Assembly (NCBI GenBank): GCA_035294855.1
Contig: DATGKD010000059.1
Location: 1 to 17,597, forward strand
Direction of reading: 5' to 3'
DNA length: 17,597 nt
Source: DATGKD01 sp035294855
Lineage (GTDB): Bacteria > Actinomycetota > Acidimicrobiia > Acidimicrobiales > UBA8190
Shown here in pieces: positions 6,730 to 13,639 of this stretch (its first letter is position 1; the number at the start of each line of letters is the position of its first letter). The translations under genes were made by a program, and so were the position numbers. A model generated the notes under the pieces. It did not search any database and was not told where the DNA came from. It was given only the letters and a program-made list of their open reading frames with translations.

Positions 6730-7782
6730 ATGCAAGCACCTGTGTTGCCATCGCATCGGAGGGGGGTCGACCCGCGTCGCGTCGACGCGGCTGACACCGC
6801 GCGCGGCCCCTCGCTCGGCGCGGGGTCGAGCGTCCGCATGATCCCCGGGAAGATCGACGTCGACGGGCGGCAGCTGCGCTTCGCCGTGTCGGACAACGAA
6901 GACGTGCCGGGCCCCGACGGCCCGGGCAGCGATCCGGTGTGGGCCGTCAACCTCCACGGCTATTTCGCCGGGGGCGGGATGTACTGGCGAGAGAGCAGCC
7001 GGCTCGCCGAGGCGATGGGCTGGCGCGTGGTCAATCCCAGCTTGCCCGGATTCGCCGGGAGCGATCCGTTGCCGTGGGAGCGCGTCACGATCGGGGAGAT
7101 CTCCGCCCAGGTCGTGCACCTGCTCGATCACCTCGGCGTCCGCCGTGCGGTGCTCCTCGGCCATTCGATGGGCGGCGCGGTGGCGGTGCAGTTCGCCGAC
7201 GCGCACCCCGAACGGGCCCTCGGGATCGTCTACCGCGACGGCGCGGCCACGCCGGGATGGAAGAACCGCCGCAGCGTGCTCGTGACCCTTCTGTCCCCCG
7301 TGCTGCCCGACATGGCCGGCGTCGCCGATCTCCTCGTGGCGGCCATCCTCGACACGCCCGACCTCTTCGTGGGACGGCGCCTCGCCTCCACGTTGCGGGG
7401 GCTCTGGCCCGACGCGCGCCGCAACCTCCGGTCGATGGGACGGACCCTGCCGGTGGGTTCGATGCTCATGGCGATCGACCTCCGCGACGAGGTGATGCGT
7501 GTGGTGAGACGGCAGATCCCGATCCTGCCGGTGTGGGGTTGCTTCGACCGCATCGTGAGCCCCGCCACGGCGCGCGAGTTCTCCGACCTCACCGGCGTCG
7601 AGGTGGTGTGGGTGCCGGGCGGCCACTCGTGGATGCTCCCCCGGCCCCGCGGCCAGGCCGACATCCTCCGATACCTGCCGCGGGGGCGCAGCTTCGTCGC
7701 GGACATGCTGGCGCGCCGCCAGCGTCTCACGGACATCGAAGCCCGCGGCGCGGCCCGGCCCTGGATCAGGGCGCTGGACTGA
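6730..7782 (+). CDS. Alpha/beta hydrolase
   Basis: 350 residues from ATG 6730; ATG 6838 (residue 37) is a strong alternative because the fold starts right after it. Motifs: oxyanion-hole HGYF (76-79), nucleophile elbow GHSMGG with Ser146, probable acid Asp273 in WGCFDRIV, and catalytic His299 in PGGHSWML. This is a complete triad in the right order. Residues 175-260 are a helical cap over the active site. There is no signal peptide. Possible activities are esterase, lipase, epoxide hydrolase or C-C hydrolase, which the sequence cannot separate. GGAGGGGGG at about 6757-6765 looks like a ribosome site but has no start codon within range, so the true start is unsettled. Confidence 0.88.
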   Translation: MQAPVLPSHRRGVDPRRVDAADTARGPSLGAGSSVRMIPGKIDVDGRQLRFAVSDNEDVPGPDGPGSDPVWAVNLHGYFAGGGMYWRESSRLAEAMGWRVVNPSLPGFAGSDPLPWERVTIGEISAQVVHLLDHLGVRRAVLLGHSMGGAVAVQFADAHPERALGIVYRDGAATPGWKNRRSVLVTLLSPVLPDMAGVADLLVAAILDTPDLFVGRRLASTLRGLWPDARRNLRSMGRTLPVGSMLMAIDLRDEVMRVVRRQIPILPVWGCFDRIVSPATAREFSDLTGVEVVWVPGGHSWMLPRPRGQADILRYLPRGRSFVADMLARRQRLTDIEARGAARPWIRALD

Positions 7783-7807
7783 ACGACCTCCGGGCGTCTG
7801 ATTCTGA

Positions 7808-7828
7808 GCGATCCCCGGGGACGATCGC
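7808..7828 (+). terminator. Hairpin downstream of the alpha/beta hydrolase
   Basis: GCGATC (7808-7813) pairs with GATCGC (7823-7828). The 9-base loop, CCCGGGGAC, can itself form C-G pairs. It sits 25 bases past the hydrolase stop and about 75 bases before the next start. Confidence 0.4.
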
Positions 7829-7902
7829 GCCGTCACGTTGCATCCGCGTAAATCGCGTGTCCCCTCGTTACACTCCGGCCCCACCAAGACGAGGAGGGCC
7901 TT

Positions 7903-8502
7903 GTGTCGCGAGCCCTTGCCTTCTCCATCGCCGCCGGCGTCGTGATCATCGGCGCCGTCGTCGCTCTGCCGCTGGCCGTCGCGTCCGCTGACGTCGTCAC
8001 TCCCGCGAACACCTGTACCGCGTCCGGTACGTGGGTGAACGCCGGGTTCACCAAGAACTCGACGGACTACTCGCCGAACGACGTCATCGTCGTGCCCCAG
8101 AAGGACAAGGTCGATTGGCAGGGTCAGGAGTTCGGCAAACCGATCGGGTATTTCGGGCCGGCCCGCGCCATCGACGGCGCCGTCCAGGTGCACATGCCCT
8201 TCGGGGTGGCGGTGACGATCTGGCACTGGGGCGGAAGCCACAGCCAGCGTTACTCGAACCAGGGTCAGGAGTCGTACAACGTCCCGTCGGTCCTCGTCGG
8301 CGTGAAGCTCAAGCTCTCCGGCTACGAGAACGAAGGGGGCAAGCGCGTGTGCTCGGGTTCGGTCTACCTGGAAGTCGCCGGGAGCAAGACGAAGAACCCG
8401 ATCGCATGGGCAGGGATCGGCGGGAGCGCGATCTTCGCGGTGGGCATGCTGGCCGCCGGGTTCCGGAAGTCGAAGCTGGCGTACGACGACATCAACCCGT
8501 GA
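7903..8502 (+). CDS. Exported or membrane-anchored protein of unknown function
   Basis: 199 residues from GTG 7903, with GGAGG (7893-7897) five bases upstream. Residues 4-29 form a hydrophobic N-terminal segment ending in A-S-A before D30, so it could be a cleaved signal peptide or an anchor. Residues 30-163 would lie outside the cell. They contain two Cys (C38, C150) that could form a disulfide, and a striking aromatic/His-rich stretch, HMPFGVAVTIWHWGGSHSQR (97-116). A second hydrophobic segment (about 166-187) followed by FRKSK predicts a type I membrane topology with a short cytoplasmic end. I do not recognise the family. The next gene, also a small membrane protein, is on the same strand 71 bases away. 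Confidence 0.82.
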   Translation: MSRALAFSIAAGVVIIGAVVALPLAVASADVVTPANTCTASGTWVNAGFTKNSTDYSPNDVIVVPQKDKVDWQGQEFGKPIGYFGPARAIDGAVQVHMPFGVAVTIWHWGGSHSQRYSNQGQESYNVPSVLVGVKLKLSGYENEGGKRVCSGSVYLEVAGSKTKNPIAWAGIGGSAIFAVGMLAAGFRKSKLAYDDINP

Positions 8503-8503
8503 T

Positions 8504-8536
8504 CCGGCGCCGCCCCGGGTAGCGGGGCAGCGCCGG
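8504..8536 (+). terminator. Strong hairpin between two membrane-protein genes
   Basis: CCGGCGC (8504-8510) pairs with GCGCCGG (8530-8536). After one C-A mismatch, GCCCC (8512-8516) pairs with GGGGC (8524-8528), leaving a 7-base loop. It begins two bases after the upstream stop. With no T-tract it may be a terminator, an attenuator reducing expression of the next gene, or a 3' stabilising structure. Confidence 0.55.
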
Positions 8537-8573
8537 CCTCGGGACACATCGGCACAGGCATACGGAGTCGCAC

Positions 8574-8828
8574 ATGGCACGTCCGCAGGGTCATCCGATT
8601 CTCGGCGTCATCTCGGGAATCTTGTTCGGGCTGTTCCTGAGCGTCACGCTCACGGTGTGGGCGGGGGTGCCGTTCGACAGCGTGCTCTACATCGTCCTGG
8701 TGGCCGCCGGCCTCGTCGTGGGCCTCGCCCTCGGATGGACCGGGCCCTTCCGCCGCCGTCGGACACGACCGGGCCACGCGCGGGGCACACGGGCGACCGC
8801 GGCGACTCCCGAGCCCTCCGCGCCCTAG
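8574..8828 (+). CDS. Small two-helix membrane protein of unknown function
   Basis: 84 residues from ATG 8574, with CGGAG (8563-8567) six bases upstream. Two hydrophobic segments lie at about 8-31 and 36-55, joined by a short turn (GVPFD). A basic Arg/Pro/Ala-rich tail follows (about 58-84) and should face the cytoplasm, giving an N-in/C-in hairpin. There is no recognised motif. It shares a strand with the preceding membrane protein, but the hairpin between them means co-transcription may be partial. Confidence 0.7.
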   Translation: MARPQGHPILGVISGILFGLFLSVTLTVWAGVPFDSVLYIVLVAAGLVVGLALGWTGPFRRRRTRPGHARGTRATAATPEPSAP

Positions 8829-8846
8829 ACCCCTCCGCATCGCTTT

Positions 8847-8874
8847 CCGGGCGCGCGGGAAGCGGGCCGCCCGG
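8847..8874. terminator. Bidirectional terminator-like hairpin
   Basis: CCGGGCG (8847-8853) pairs with CGCCCGG (8868-8874) across a 14-base loop. It lies between the convergent stops at 8828 and 8881. Confidence 0.45.
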
Positions 8875-8880
8875 CCGGGT

Positions 8881-9333
8881 TCACACGATCCGGTAGGTCT
8901 GCACCCCGTGGGCCACGACCGCACCGGCATCGTCGGCCATCGTGATCTCGGTGAAGATCAACTCCTTGCCGCGGCGCACGGCCCGGGCGTGACAGACAAG
9001 GTCGCTCCGCTTGGCGGCCCCGACGTACTGCACGGACATGGCCACCGTCGACGCGCGCGCGCCTTTGTTGAAGTCGTGGTTCGACCACGCGGCCGCGGCG
9101 CCCGCGGTGTCCATGACCGCGGCGATCACCCCGCCGTGGTAGTAGACGCCGTCGTTGGTGAGATCGGCACGGAACGGCAGACGGATCGACACCTGGTCCG
9201 GCTCGTACCGTTCGAACACCAAGTTGAGGCTCGACAGGTACGGCGTGGCCAACATCGTCGTGGGCACGGCGGCCCGCAGGCGCGCCTGCTGCTCGTCGTC
9301 GATCTGTGGCGACGGTGGGCCGGTGGTGACCAC
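8881..9333 (-). CDS. PaaI-type hotdog acyl-CoA thioesterase
   Basis: 150 residues from GTG 9333, with AGGAG about ten bases upstream. It is a single hotdog domain: Asn60 before the helix, YHGGVIAAVMDTAG at 65-78 containing the HGG turn and Asp75 as candidate catalytic acid, then the long strand STVAMSVQYV (95-104). Size and motif order match PaaI-like thioesterases, which hydrolyse acyl- or aryl-CoA to relieve CoA trapping. Its start is 90 bases from the divergent acyl-CoA dehydrogenase, and the shared region carries a TetR-type palindrome. It is therefore probably regulated with that gene and works in the same acyl-CoA pathway. The substrate is unknown. Confidence 0.88.
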   Translation of the reverse strand: MVTTGPPSPQIDDEQQARLRAAVPTTMLATPYLSSLNLVFERYEPDQVSIRLPFRADLTNDGVYYHGGVIAAVMDTAGAAAAWSNHDFNKGARASTVAMSVQYVGAAKRSDLVCHARAVRRGKELIFTEITMADDAGAVVAHGVQTYRIV

Positions 9334-9347
9334 GGAATCGCTTCTCC

Positions 9348-9353
9348 TACACT
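9348..9353 (+). promoter_or_regulatory. Candidate -10 element for the acyl-CoA dehydrogenase
   Basis: TACACT fits TANNNT, with GTGACC at 9326-9331 as a possible -35 at 16-base spacing. The predicted start near 9360 puts the 9371-9386 palindrome just downstream, where a bound repressor could block transcription. Confidence 0.4.
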
Positions 9354-9370
9354 GGAGCGCGGCTCCTGCT

Positions 9371-9386
9371 GACTGACGGATCAGTG
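9371..9386. promoter_or_regulatory. TetR-type operator palindrome, copy 1
   Basis: GACTGA-CGGA-TCAGTG: ten of the twelve arm bases pair (ACTGA/TCAGT is perfect). Copy 2 at 12882-12897 shares both arms, the flanking CT, the C after the left arm and the A before the right arm. It overlaps the minus-strand -10 of the thioesterase and lies just past the predicted start for the dehydrogenase, so repression of both is the natural reading. Confidence 0.65.
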
Positions 9387-9388
9387 TA
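9383..9388 (-). promoter_or_regulatory. Candidate -10 element for the divergent thioesterase
   Basis: On the minus strand these bases read TACACT, a TANNNT match. The predicted start would be near 9376, inside the operator palindrome. No good -35 was found in the GC-rich DNA upstream. Confidence 0.4.
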
Positions 9389-9422
9389 TCCAGCCGCCCC
9401 GCCCGCTCGAGGAGGCACGCCC

Positions 9423-10676
9423 ATGCGCTGGGAGATCGAAGACACTCAGGAGCAGCGCGCGTTCCGCGACGAGTTCCGCGGCTGGTTGCGCGACGTGCTC
9501 CCCGATGGGTGGATGCGAGCGGCCGACGACGGCGACGACGCCACCCTCGAGAAGCTCAAGGCCGACAGCGGATTCAACCCCTTCTCCTGGCAGGGCACCA
9601 TCGGCCGCAGCCCGTACGCCGCGCCGCTGTGGCCCAAGGAGTACGGCGGACTGTCCGGCGAGGTCTGGATGCAACAGGTGATCCGCTCGGAGCTCGTGCG
9701 CTACCGGCTCCCTACGGTGTCGGTCAACCTCCTCGGCGTGGGGCTGGCGGGCCCGACCCTCATCGAACACGGCACCGACGAGCAGAAAGAGCGCTACCTG
9801 CGCAAGATCCTCTCCGCAGAGGAGATCTGGTGCCAGCTGTTCAGCGAGCCCGGCTCGGGCTCCGACCTGGCGTCGTTGTCGACCCGAGCGGTGCGCGACG
9901 GGGACGAGTGGGTCGTCAACGGACAAAAGGTCTGGACCACGATCGCCCAGCTGTCGACCTTCGGCATGTTGCTCACCCGCACCGATCCCGACGTCCCGAA
10001 GCACGAGGGGCTCACGTACTTCATCGTGGACATGAAGGCGCCGGGTGTCGAGGTAAGGCCGCTGCGCCAGTTGACCGGGCAGTCGGAGTTCAACGAGGTG
10101 TTCTTCTCCGACGTGCGCATCCCCGACGAGAACCGCGTCGGCGCGGTGGGCGACGGTTGGCGCTGCGCGAGGACGACGCTCATGAACGAGCGGGTGGCGT
10201 TGGCGGGTATCTCACTGGACCCGGTGTCGTTCATGGGGGGAGTGCGGCGCGACCCGTGGTTGTCGTACCTCGAGGGCATCCCCGACCGGAAAGACCCTCG
10301 CGTCCGGCAGGCGCTCGCGCAGCTCTACATCGAGTCCGAGGTGAAGGAGATCACCGCTTTCCGGGCGAACTCGGCTCGACTGCGCGGCCAGCAGCCGGGT
10401 CCGGAAGGCGCGGTCAACAAGGTCTTCAACGCCGAGTTCAACCAGCGCCGGTCGTCGTTCGCGGTGAACGCCAACGGGCTCGGAGCGGTGGCGTGGGTGA
10501 AGGGTGATGCGCGCGCCGAAGGCCGCGCGCAGACGTTCCTGCGGGCCCGGGCCAACACCATCGAGGGCGGGACCTCCGAGGTGCTTCGCAACCAGGTGGC
10601 GGAGCGGATCCTGGGTCTCCCGCGTGACGTCGAGGTGGACAAGGACGTCCCCTGGGCCGAGGTCAGCCGCAGCTGA
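9423..10676 (+). CDS. Acyl-CoA dehydrogenase (FadE-like)
   Basis: 417 residues from ATG 9423, preceded by GAGGAGG at a good distance; a longer in-frame start at 9384 is unlikely. It oxidises an acyl-CoA to the 2,3-enoyl-CoA using FAD. Seen: the N-terminal helical domain, LFSEPGSGSDLAS (139-151, FAD/substrate signature), WVVNGQKVWTT (163-173), and the C-terminal IEGGTSEVLRNQVAERILGLPR block (380-401). At the position of the MCAD-type catalytic Glu this enzyme has Gly. Glu256, in LMNERVAL, lies where isovaleryl-CoA and long-chain dehydrogenases keep their base, so it is the likely catalytic residue. This pattern is also known from mycobacterial steroid-degrading FadE proteins. The hotdog gene downstream begins 7 bases after the stop, so they form an operon. 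Confidence 0.93.
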   Translation: MRWEIEDTQEQRAFRDEFRGWLRDVLPDGWMRAADDGDDATLEKLKADSGFNPFSWQGTIGRSPYAAPLWPKEYGGLSGEVWMQQVIRSELVRYRLPTVSVNLLGVGLAGPTLIEHGTDEQKERYLRKILSAEEIWCQLFSEPGSGSDLASLSTRAVRDGDEWVVNGQKVWTTIAQLSTFGMLLTRTDPDVPKHEGLTYFIVDMKAPGVEVRPLRQLTGQSEFNEVFFSDVRIPDENRVGAVGDGWRCARTTLMNERVALAGISLDPVSFMGGVRRDPWLSYLEGIPDRKDPRVRQALAQLYIESEVKEITAFRANSARLRGQQPGPEGAVNKVFNAEFNQRRSSFAVNANGLGAVAWVKGDARAEGRAQTFLRARANTIEGGTSEVLRNQVAERILGLPRDVEVDKDVPWAEVSRS

Positions 10677-10683
10677 CGACACC

Positions 10684-11337
10684 GTGACCCAGCTTCGACC
10701 GGTGCCGTCCCCTTGGGCCGGGCCTTCCGACGCCCGCCTCGATGCCGCCGCGCTGCTGCGCAGCCTGGGCCACGCCATCGTCACCCACGAGGTGGGTGAC
10801 GAGCACTTCGCCGAGATGTCGGCCTGGCTGCGCGCCGCGCTGGCCCGTGTCGAGGAGGCACCGGCGCGGACAAGGCCGTCGCTGGAGATGAAACGGGACG
10901 TCTTCGCGGCGGCACCGCCCGACGGTGGGGCGCGGTCCCACTTCCCCGACTGCATCGTCACCGGCCTCGCCAACCCGATGGGCATGGCGGCGCAGGCCCG
11001 ACGCGACGGTGACGACGGTGTCGTGTGCACCACCCTCGGCGCTGCCTTCGAGGGCGCGCCGGGGCGCGCTCACGGCGGCGCCGTCGCGGCGCTCTTCGAC
11101 GAGGTCATGGGCTTCGTGCTGTCGATCCACGCCACTCCCGCGTACACCGGCCGCCTGTCGGTCACCTACCGGGCGCCCACACCGCTCGGGGAGGAACTCG
11201 AGTTCCGGGCCCGGCTCCGGTCGCGTCACGGCCGGAAGCTGACCATGGAGGCCGAAGCGCGCCACGCCGGATCGGTCATCGCCGAGGCGGAAGGCATCTT
11301 CGTCGCCGTCGACCCGGAGCGCTTCGCCCACGGTTGA
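10684..11337 (+). CDS. Hotdog-fold acyl-CoA thioesterase, second copy
   Basis: 217 residues from GTG 10684, seven bases after the dehydrogenase stop; frames opened further upstream overlap that gene and are not needed. Residues 1-85 are a helical N-terminal extension. The hotdog domain covers about 90-210, with GRAHGGAVAALFDEVMG at 127-143. His130-Gly-Gly is the turn, and Asp139/Glu140 supplies the catalytic acid. Layout resembles THEM4-like or PaaI-like enzymes with an added N-terminus rather than the short form at 8881-9333. It probably hydrolyses a product or dead-end acyl-CoA of the dehydrogenase encoded just upstream. Specificity cannot be read from the sequence. Confidence 0.87.
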   Translation: MTQLRPVPSPWAGPSDARLDAAALLRSLGHAIVTHEVGDEHFAEMSAWLRAALARVEEAPARTRPSLEMKRDVFAAAPPDGGARSHFPDCIVTGLANPMGMAAQARRDGDDGVVCTTLGAAFEGAPGRAHGGAVAALFDEVMGFVLSIHATPAYTGRLSVTYRAPTPLGEELEFRARLRSRHGRKLTMEAEARHAGSVIAEAEGIFVAVDPERFAHG

Positions 11338-11338
11338 G

Positions 11339-11356
11339 TCGACGCCGACGCGTCGA
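11339..11356. terminator. Hairpin at the convergent junction with the GH1 gene
   Basis: TCGACGC (11339-11345) and GCGTCGA (11350-11356) make a perfect 7-bp stem with loop CGAC, one base after the thioesterase stop. The GH1 stop at 11385 faces it, so it may act in both directions. Confidence 0.55.
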
Positions 11357-11384
11357 GCAGGACGCCTTCCCTCGCAGCGCGTCG

Positions 11385-12857
11385 TCAGCGCATCTCGACG
11401 AGGACGGACCGATCACCGTCGCGCAGTCCCTGGATCACCCGCCGGTACGCACCGGCGGCGTCGAATCCCATGGCGTCGGTGTCGAGCAGGCGGTTGCCGC
11501 GCTCGCGGTCGATCCCGAACAGCCCGAAGCGCGGCTCGTAGCTGCCCCACTCGTAGTTGTCGACCAACGACCAGTGGTAGTACGCCTCGACCGGCAGCCC
11601 CGCGTCGACGGCGTCGAGTACGGCCGCCAGCGCATGGCGCAGGTAGCGCGGGCGGTCCCAGCCGTCGAGGCGCGGATAGCTGCGGCCCCGGCGCGTCCGG
11701 TTGCACATGCCGTTCTCGACGACCCACAGCGCCTTGTCCCCGGTGGCGTTCGCCCGGCAGTACGTGACGAGGCCGGGGAGGTCCAGGCGGTCGTCCCACA
11801 GTTCGCGTCCGGGTCGCCACGACCGCCCGCCCGCGGTGGAGTGCCCGGGCAGGCGGACGTGGTGGGACACCACCGGGTCGTAGTAGTCGATGCCCACGAT
11901 GTCGAGCGAGCACGGGTGCGGGCTCTGCCACACGGCGTCGACCGCCTTCGGGAGGGGGCCGCCGGCGGTCGACGGACGGGCCAGCAACTGCCGGAGCAGG
12001 CGCTCGGTGGTGGTGGGAGCGGGAAGCCCTCGATACCACTGCGAACGCCGGCCCTGGAGCCAACCACCGACCTCGTCGCGCGAGATCCCCGCCTGGCGAC
12101 TCGTGAGCACGTCGATGAGCACGCGATCGAACTCGTAGACGCTGACGGCGACGTTGTTCGTGGTCACCGTGGCTTCGGGCTGGAGCCGGTGGATGATCTC
12201 GTAGGCGCGCACGTGCGCGGCGAGCATGTGGTCGCACGCCGTCACCATGTCGGCGAAGGCGAGCGACCGTCCCGGGGGGAACAGCCCGAGCACGTACGAC
12301 TCGATGGCGTACGCGTTGATCTCGTTCAGCGTCACCCAGTGGCGGCACCGGGGTGCGAGACGCCCGACGGCCAGCTCGACCCAGGCGGCGTAGCGCGCGA
12401 CCGAGTCGTTCGACAGCCAGAAGTCCTCGCCCAGCCAGGCGGGGTGGGTGAAGTGATGCAGCGTGACGAGGGGCTCGAGCCCGCGTTCGCGGCACCCGGC
12501 GAGGATCCGGTCGTAACGATCCAACGCGGTGTCGTCGACGTCACCGTCGCGTGGTTCGACGCGGGCCCACTCCACGCCCAGCCGAAAGGCGTCGCACCCC
12601 ATCGCCGCGGCCCGGTCGAGGTGCTCCTCGAAGTGGTCCCAGAAGCCGGACGCGAGGCCCGATGGCTCGACGCGCCCCGCCTGTTCCCATCGCACCCAGT
12701 TGTTGGCGGGCTCGCCCGGTCCGTTGAAGCCGCCTTCGACCTGGAATCCAGCCGTGGCCACCCCGAAGCGGAACCCGGCCGGGAGGAGGCGGTGGGCGTC
12801 GGACGACGTCGCCGACGACCCGCCCGGCGGGGCGTCGCCGTCCATGTGCTCCAGCAT
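11385..12857 (-). CDS. Glycoside hydrolase family 1 (beta-glucosidase-like)
   Basis: 490 residues from ATG 12857; ATG 12845 is an alternative with GGAG close upstream. A longer open frame extends past the divergent regulator and is rejected. The acid/base residue is Glu179 in HWVTLNEINAYA and the nucleophile is Glu381 in WVVENGM. The C-terminal block HWSLVDNYEWGSYEPRFGLFGID (428-450) is the family's usual substrate-site signature, and LGVEWARVEP (93-102) is the conserved early strand. There is no signal peptide, so the enzyme is probably cytoplasmic. GH1 enzymes cleave beta-glycosides such as cellobiose or glucosylated natural products with retention. The aglycone is unknown. It shares an upstream region and operator with the TetR gene, which suggests a substrate linked to the acyl-CoA pathway. 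Confidence 0.93.
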   Translation of the reverse strand: MLEHMDGDAPPGGSSATSSDAHRLLPAGFRFGVATAGFQVEGGFNGPGEPANNWVRWEQAGRVEPSGLASGFWDHFEEHLDRAAAMGCDAFRLGVEWARVEPRDGDVDDTALDRYDRILAGCRERGLEPLVTLHHFTHPAWLGEDFWLSNDSVARYAAWVELAVGRLAPRCRHWVTLNEINAYAIESYVLGLFPPGRSLAFADMVTACDHMLAAHVRAYEIIHRLQPEATVTTNNVAVSVYEFDRVLIDVLTSRQAGISRDEVGGWLQGRRSQWYRGLPAPTTTERLLRQLLARPSTAGGPLPKAVDAVWQSPHPCSLDIVGIDYYDPVVSHHVRLPGHSTAGGRSWRPGRELWDDRLDLPGLVTYCRANATGDKALWVVENGMCNRTRRGRSYPRLDGWDRPRYLRHALAAVLDAVDAGLPVEAYYHWSLVDNYEWGSYEPRFGLFGIDRERGNRLLDTDAMGFDAAGAYRRVIQGLRDGDRSVLVEMR

Positions 12858-12881
12858 GTCACGACGGCGCCGGGGCTTTCT

Positions 12882-12897
12882 GACTGACCAATCAGTC
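12882..12897. promoter_or_regulatory. TetR-type operator palindrome, copy 2
   Basis: GACTGA-CCAA-TCAGTC: perfect 6-bp arms around a 4-base centre. It lies between the GH1 start (12857) and the tetR start (12920). It overlaps CTGACC (12884-12889), which serves as the -35 of the tetR promoter, so it should mediate autoregulation and may also repress GH1. Confidence 0.7.
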
Positions 12898-12906
12898 TGC
12901 TCCTGG

Positions 12907-12912
12907 TAGCGT
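12907..12912 (+). promoter_or_regulatory. -10 element of a leaderless tetR promoter
   Basis: TAGCGT fits TANNNT, lies 17 bases from the -35-like CTGACC, and ends seven bases before the GTG at 12920. That is the spacing expected when transcription begins at the start codon itself. Confidence 0.5.
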
Positions 12913-12919
12913 CCGCGCC

Positions 12920-13633
12920 GTGCCCGGCGCGACCGCACCGGCCGACGACGCCGCGCCGGCTTCCCCCCGCCCCACCTCCGCTCCCACCGCCAACACCTCC
13001 GACACCGGGTCACGCACGCGGACCGTCCGCCGCGCCATGAGCGCGCAGGACAAGGAGGAGCGGCGAAACGACATCCTGGCCGCCGCCAAGAACGTGTTCG
13101 CGCGCAGGGGCTACCACGCCACGACCATCGCGGACATCGCCAAGGCCGCCGAGCTGTCCTACGGCTCGATCTACTGGTACTTCGACTCGAAGGACGCGCT
13201 CTTCCACGCCCTCATCGACAGCGAGGGCCAAGCGCTGCGCGACCACGTCACCCACGCGCTCACCCACACCCCGGCACACGGCTCCCCGGTCGCGCCGTTT
13301 CGCGCCGCGGTGTTGACGACGTTCGAATTCTTCGAGTCCGACCGCGCGCTCGTGAAGCTTCTGTTCCGGGACGCCCACGCGCTGGGTGACCGCTTCGAGA
13401 AGCACCTCTTCGACATCTACGAGGGCTTCGTCGGCGACGTCGAAGCGATCGTCGAGGACGCCCAACGACGTGGCTTGATCGTGGACGCCCCCGCCCGGAT
13501 GGTGGCGTTCTCGGTCGGCGCGCTCGTCGGACAGGTCGCCAACCGGCGGCTCGTCACCGACGACGGCCTGCCCGCGGCGGTCGCGGCCGACTTCGTGGTG
13601 TCGCTCCTCCTCGACGGCCTGCTGCCCCGCTGA
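12920..13633 (+). CDS. TetR/AcrR-family transcriptional regulator
   Basis: 237 residues from GTG 12920, chosen because a -10 box sits exactly seven bases upstream. ATG 13037 (residue 40) would give a typical 198-residue TetR and removes an Ala/Pro/Thr-rich leader; neither start has a ribosome site. The DNA-binding domain covers about 44-98: ILAAAKNVFARRGYHATTI, then the helix-turn-helix DIAKAAELSYGSIYWYF and the FDSKDALF cap. Residues 100-237 form the helical ligand domain, with many hydrophobic residues as in regulators that sense acyl-CoA. The next gene starts six bases later. Twin palindromes at 9371 and 12882 are the likely binding sites. The ligand is probably an acyl-CoA of the neighbouring pathway (inference). 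Confidence 0.92.
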   Translation: MPGATAPADDAAPASPRPTSAPTANTSDTGSRTRTVRRAMSAQDKEERRNDILAAAKNVFARRGYHATTIADIAKAAELSYGSIYWYFDSKDALFHALIDSEGQALRDHVTHALTHTPAHGSPVAPFRAAVLTTFEFFESDRALVKLLFRDAHALGDRFEKHLFDIYEGFVGDVEAIVEDAQRRGLIVDAPARMVAFSVGALVGQVANRRLVTDDGLPAAVAADFVVSLLLDGLLPR

Positions 13634-13639
13634 GGCGTC

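Noticed and set aside
6682..8580. 632-codon minus-strand frame
   Set aside because: Runs opposite both the alpha/beta hydrolase (full triad) and the membrane protein with a good ribosome site. Composition is typical GC shadow.
11025..12887. 620-codon plus-strand frame
   Set aside because: Overlaps the thioesterase out of frame and covers the antisense of GH1, whose catalytic Glu motifs are unambiguous.
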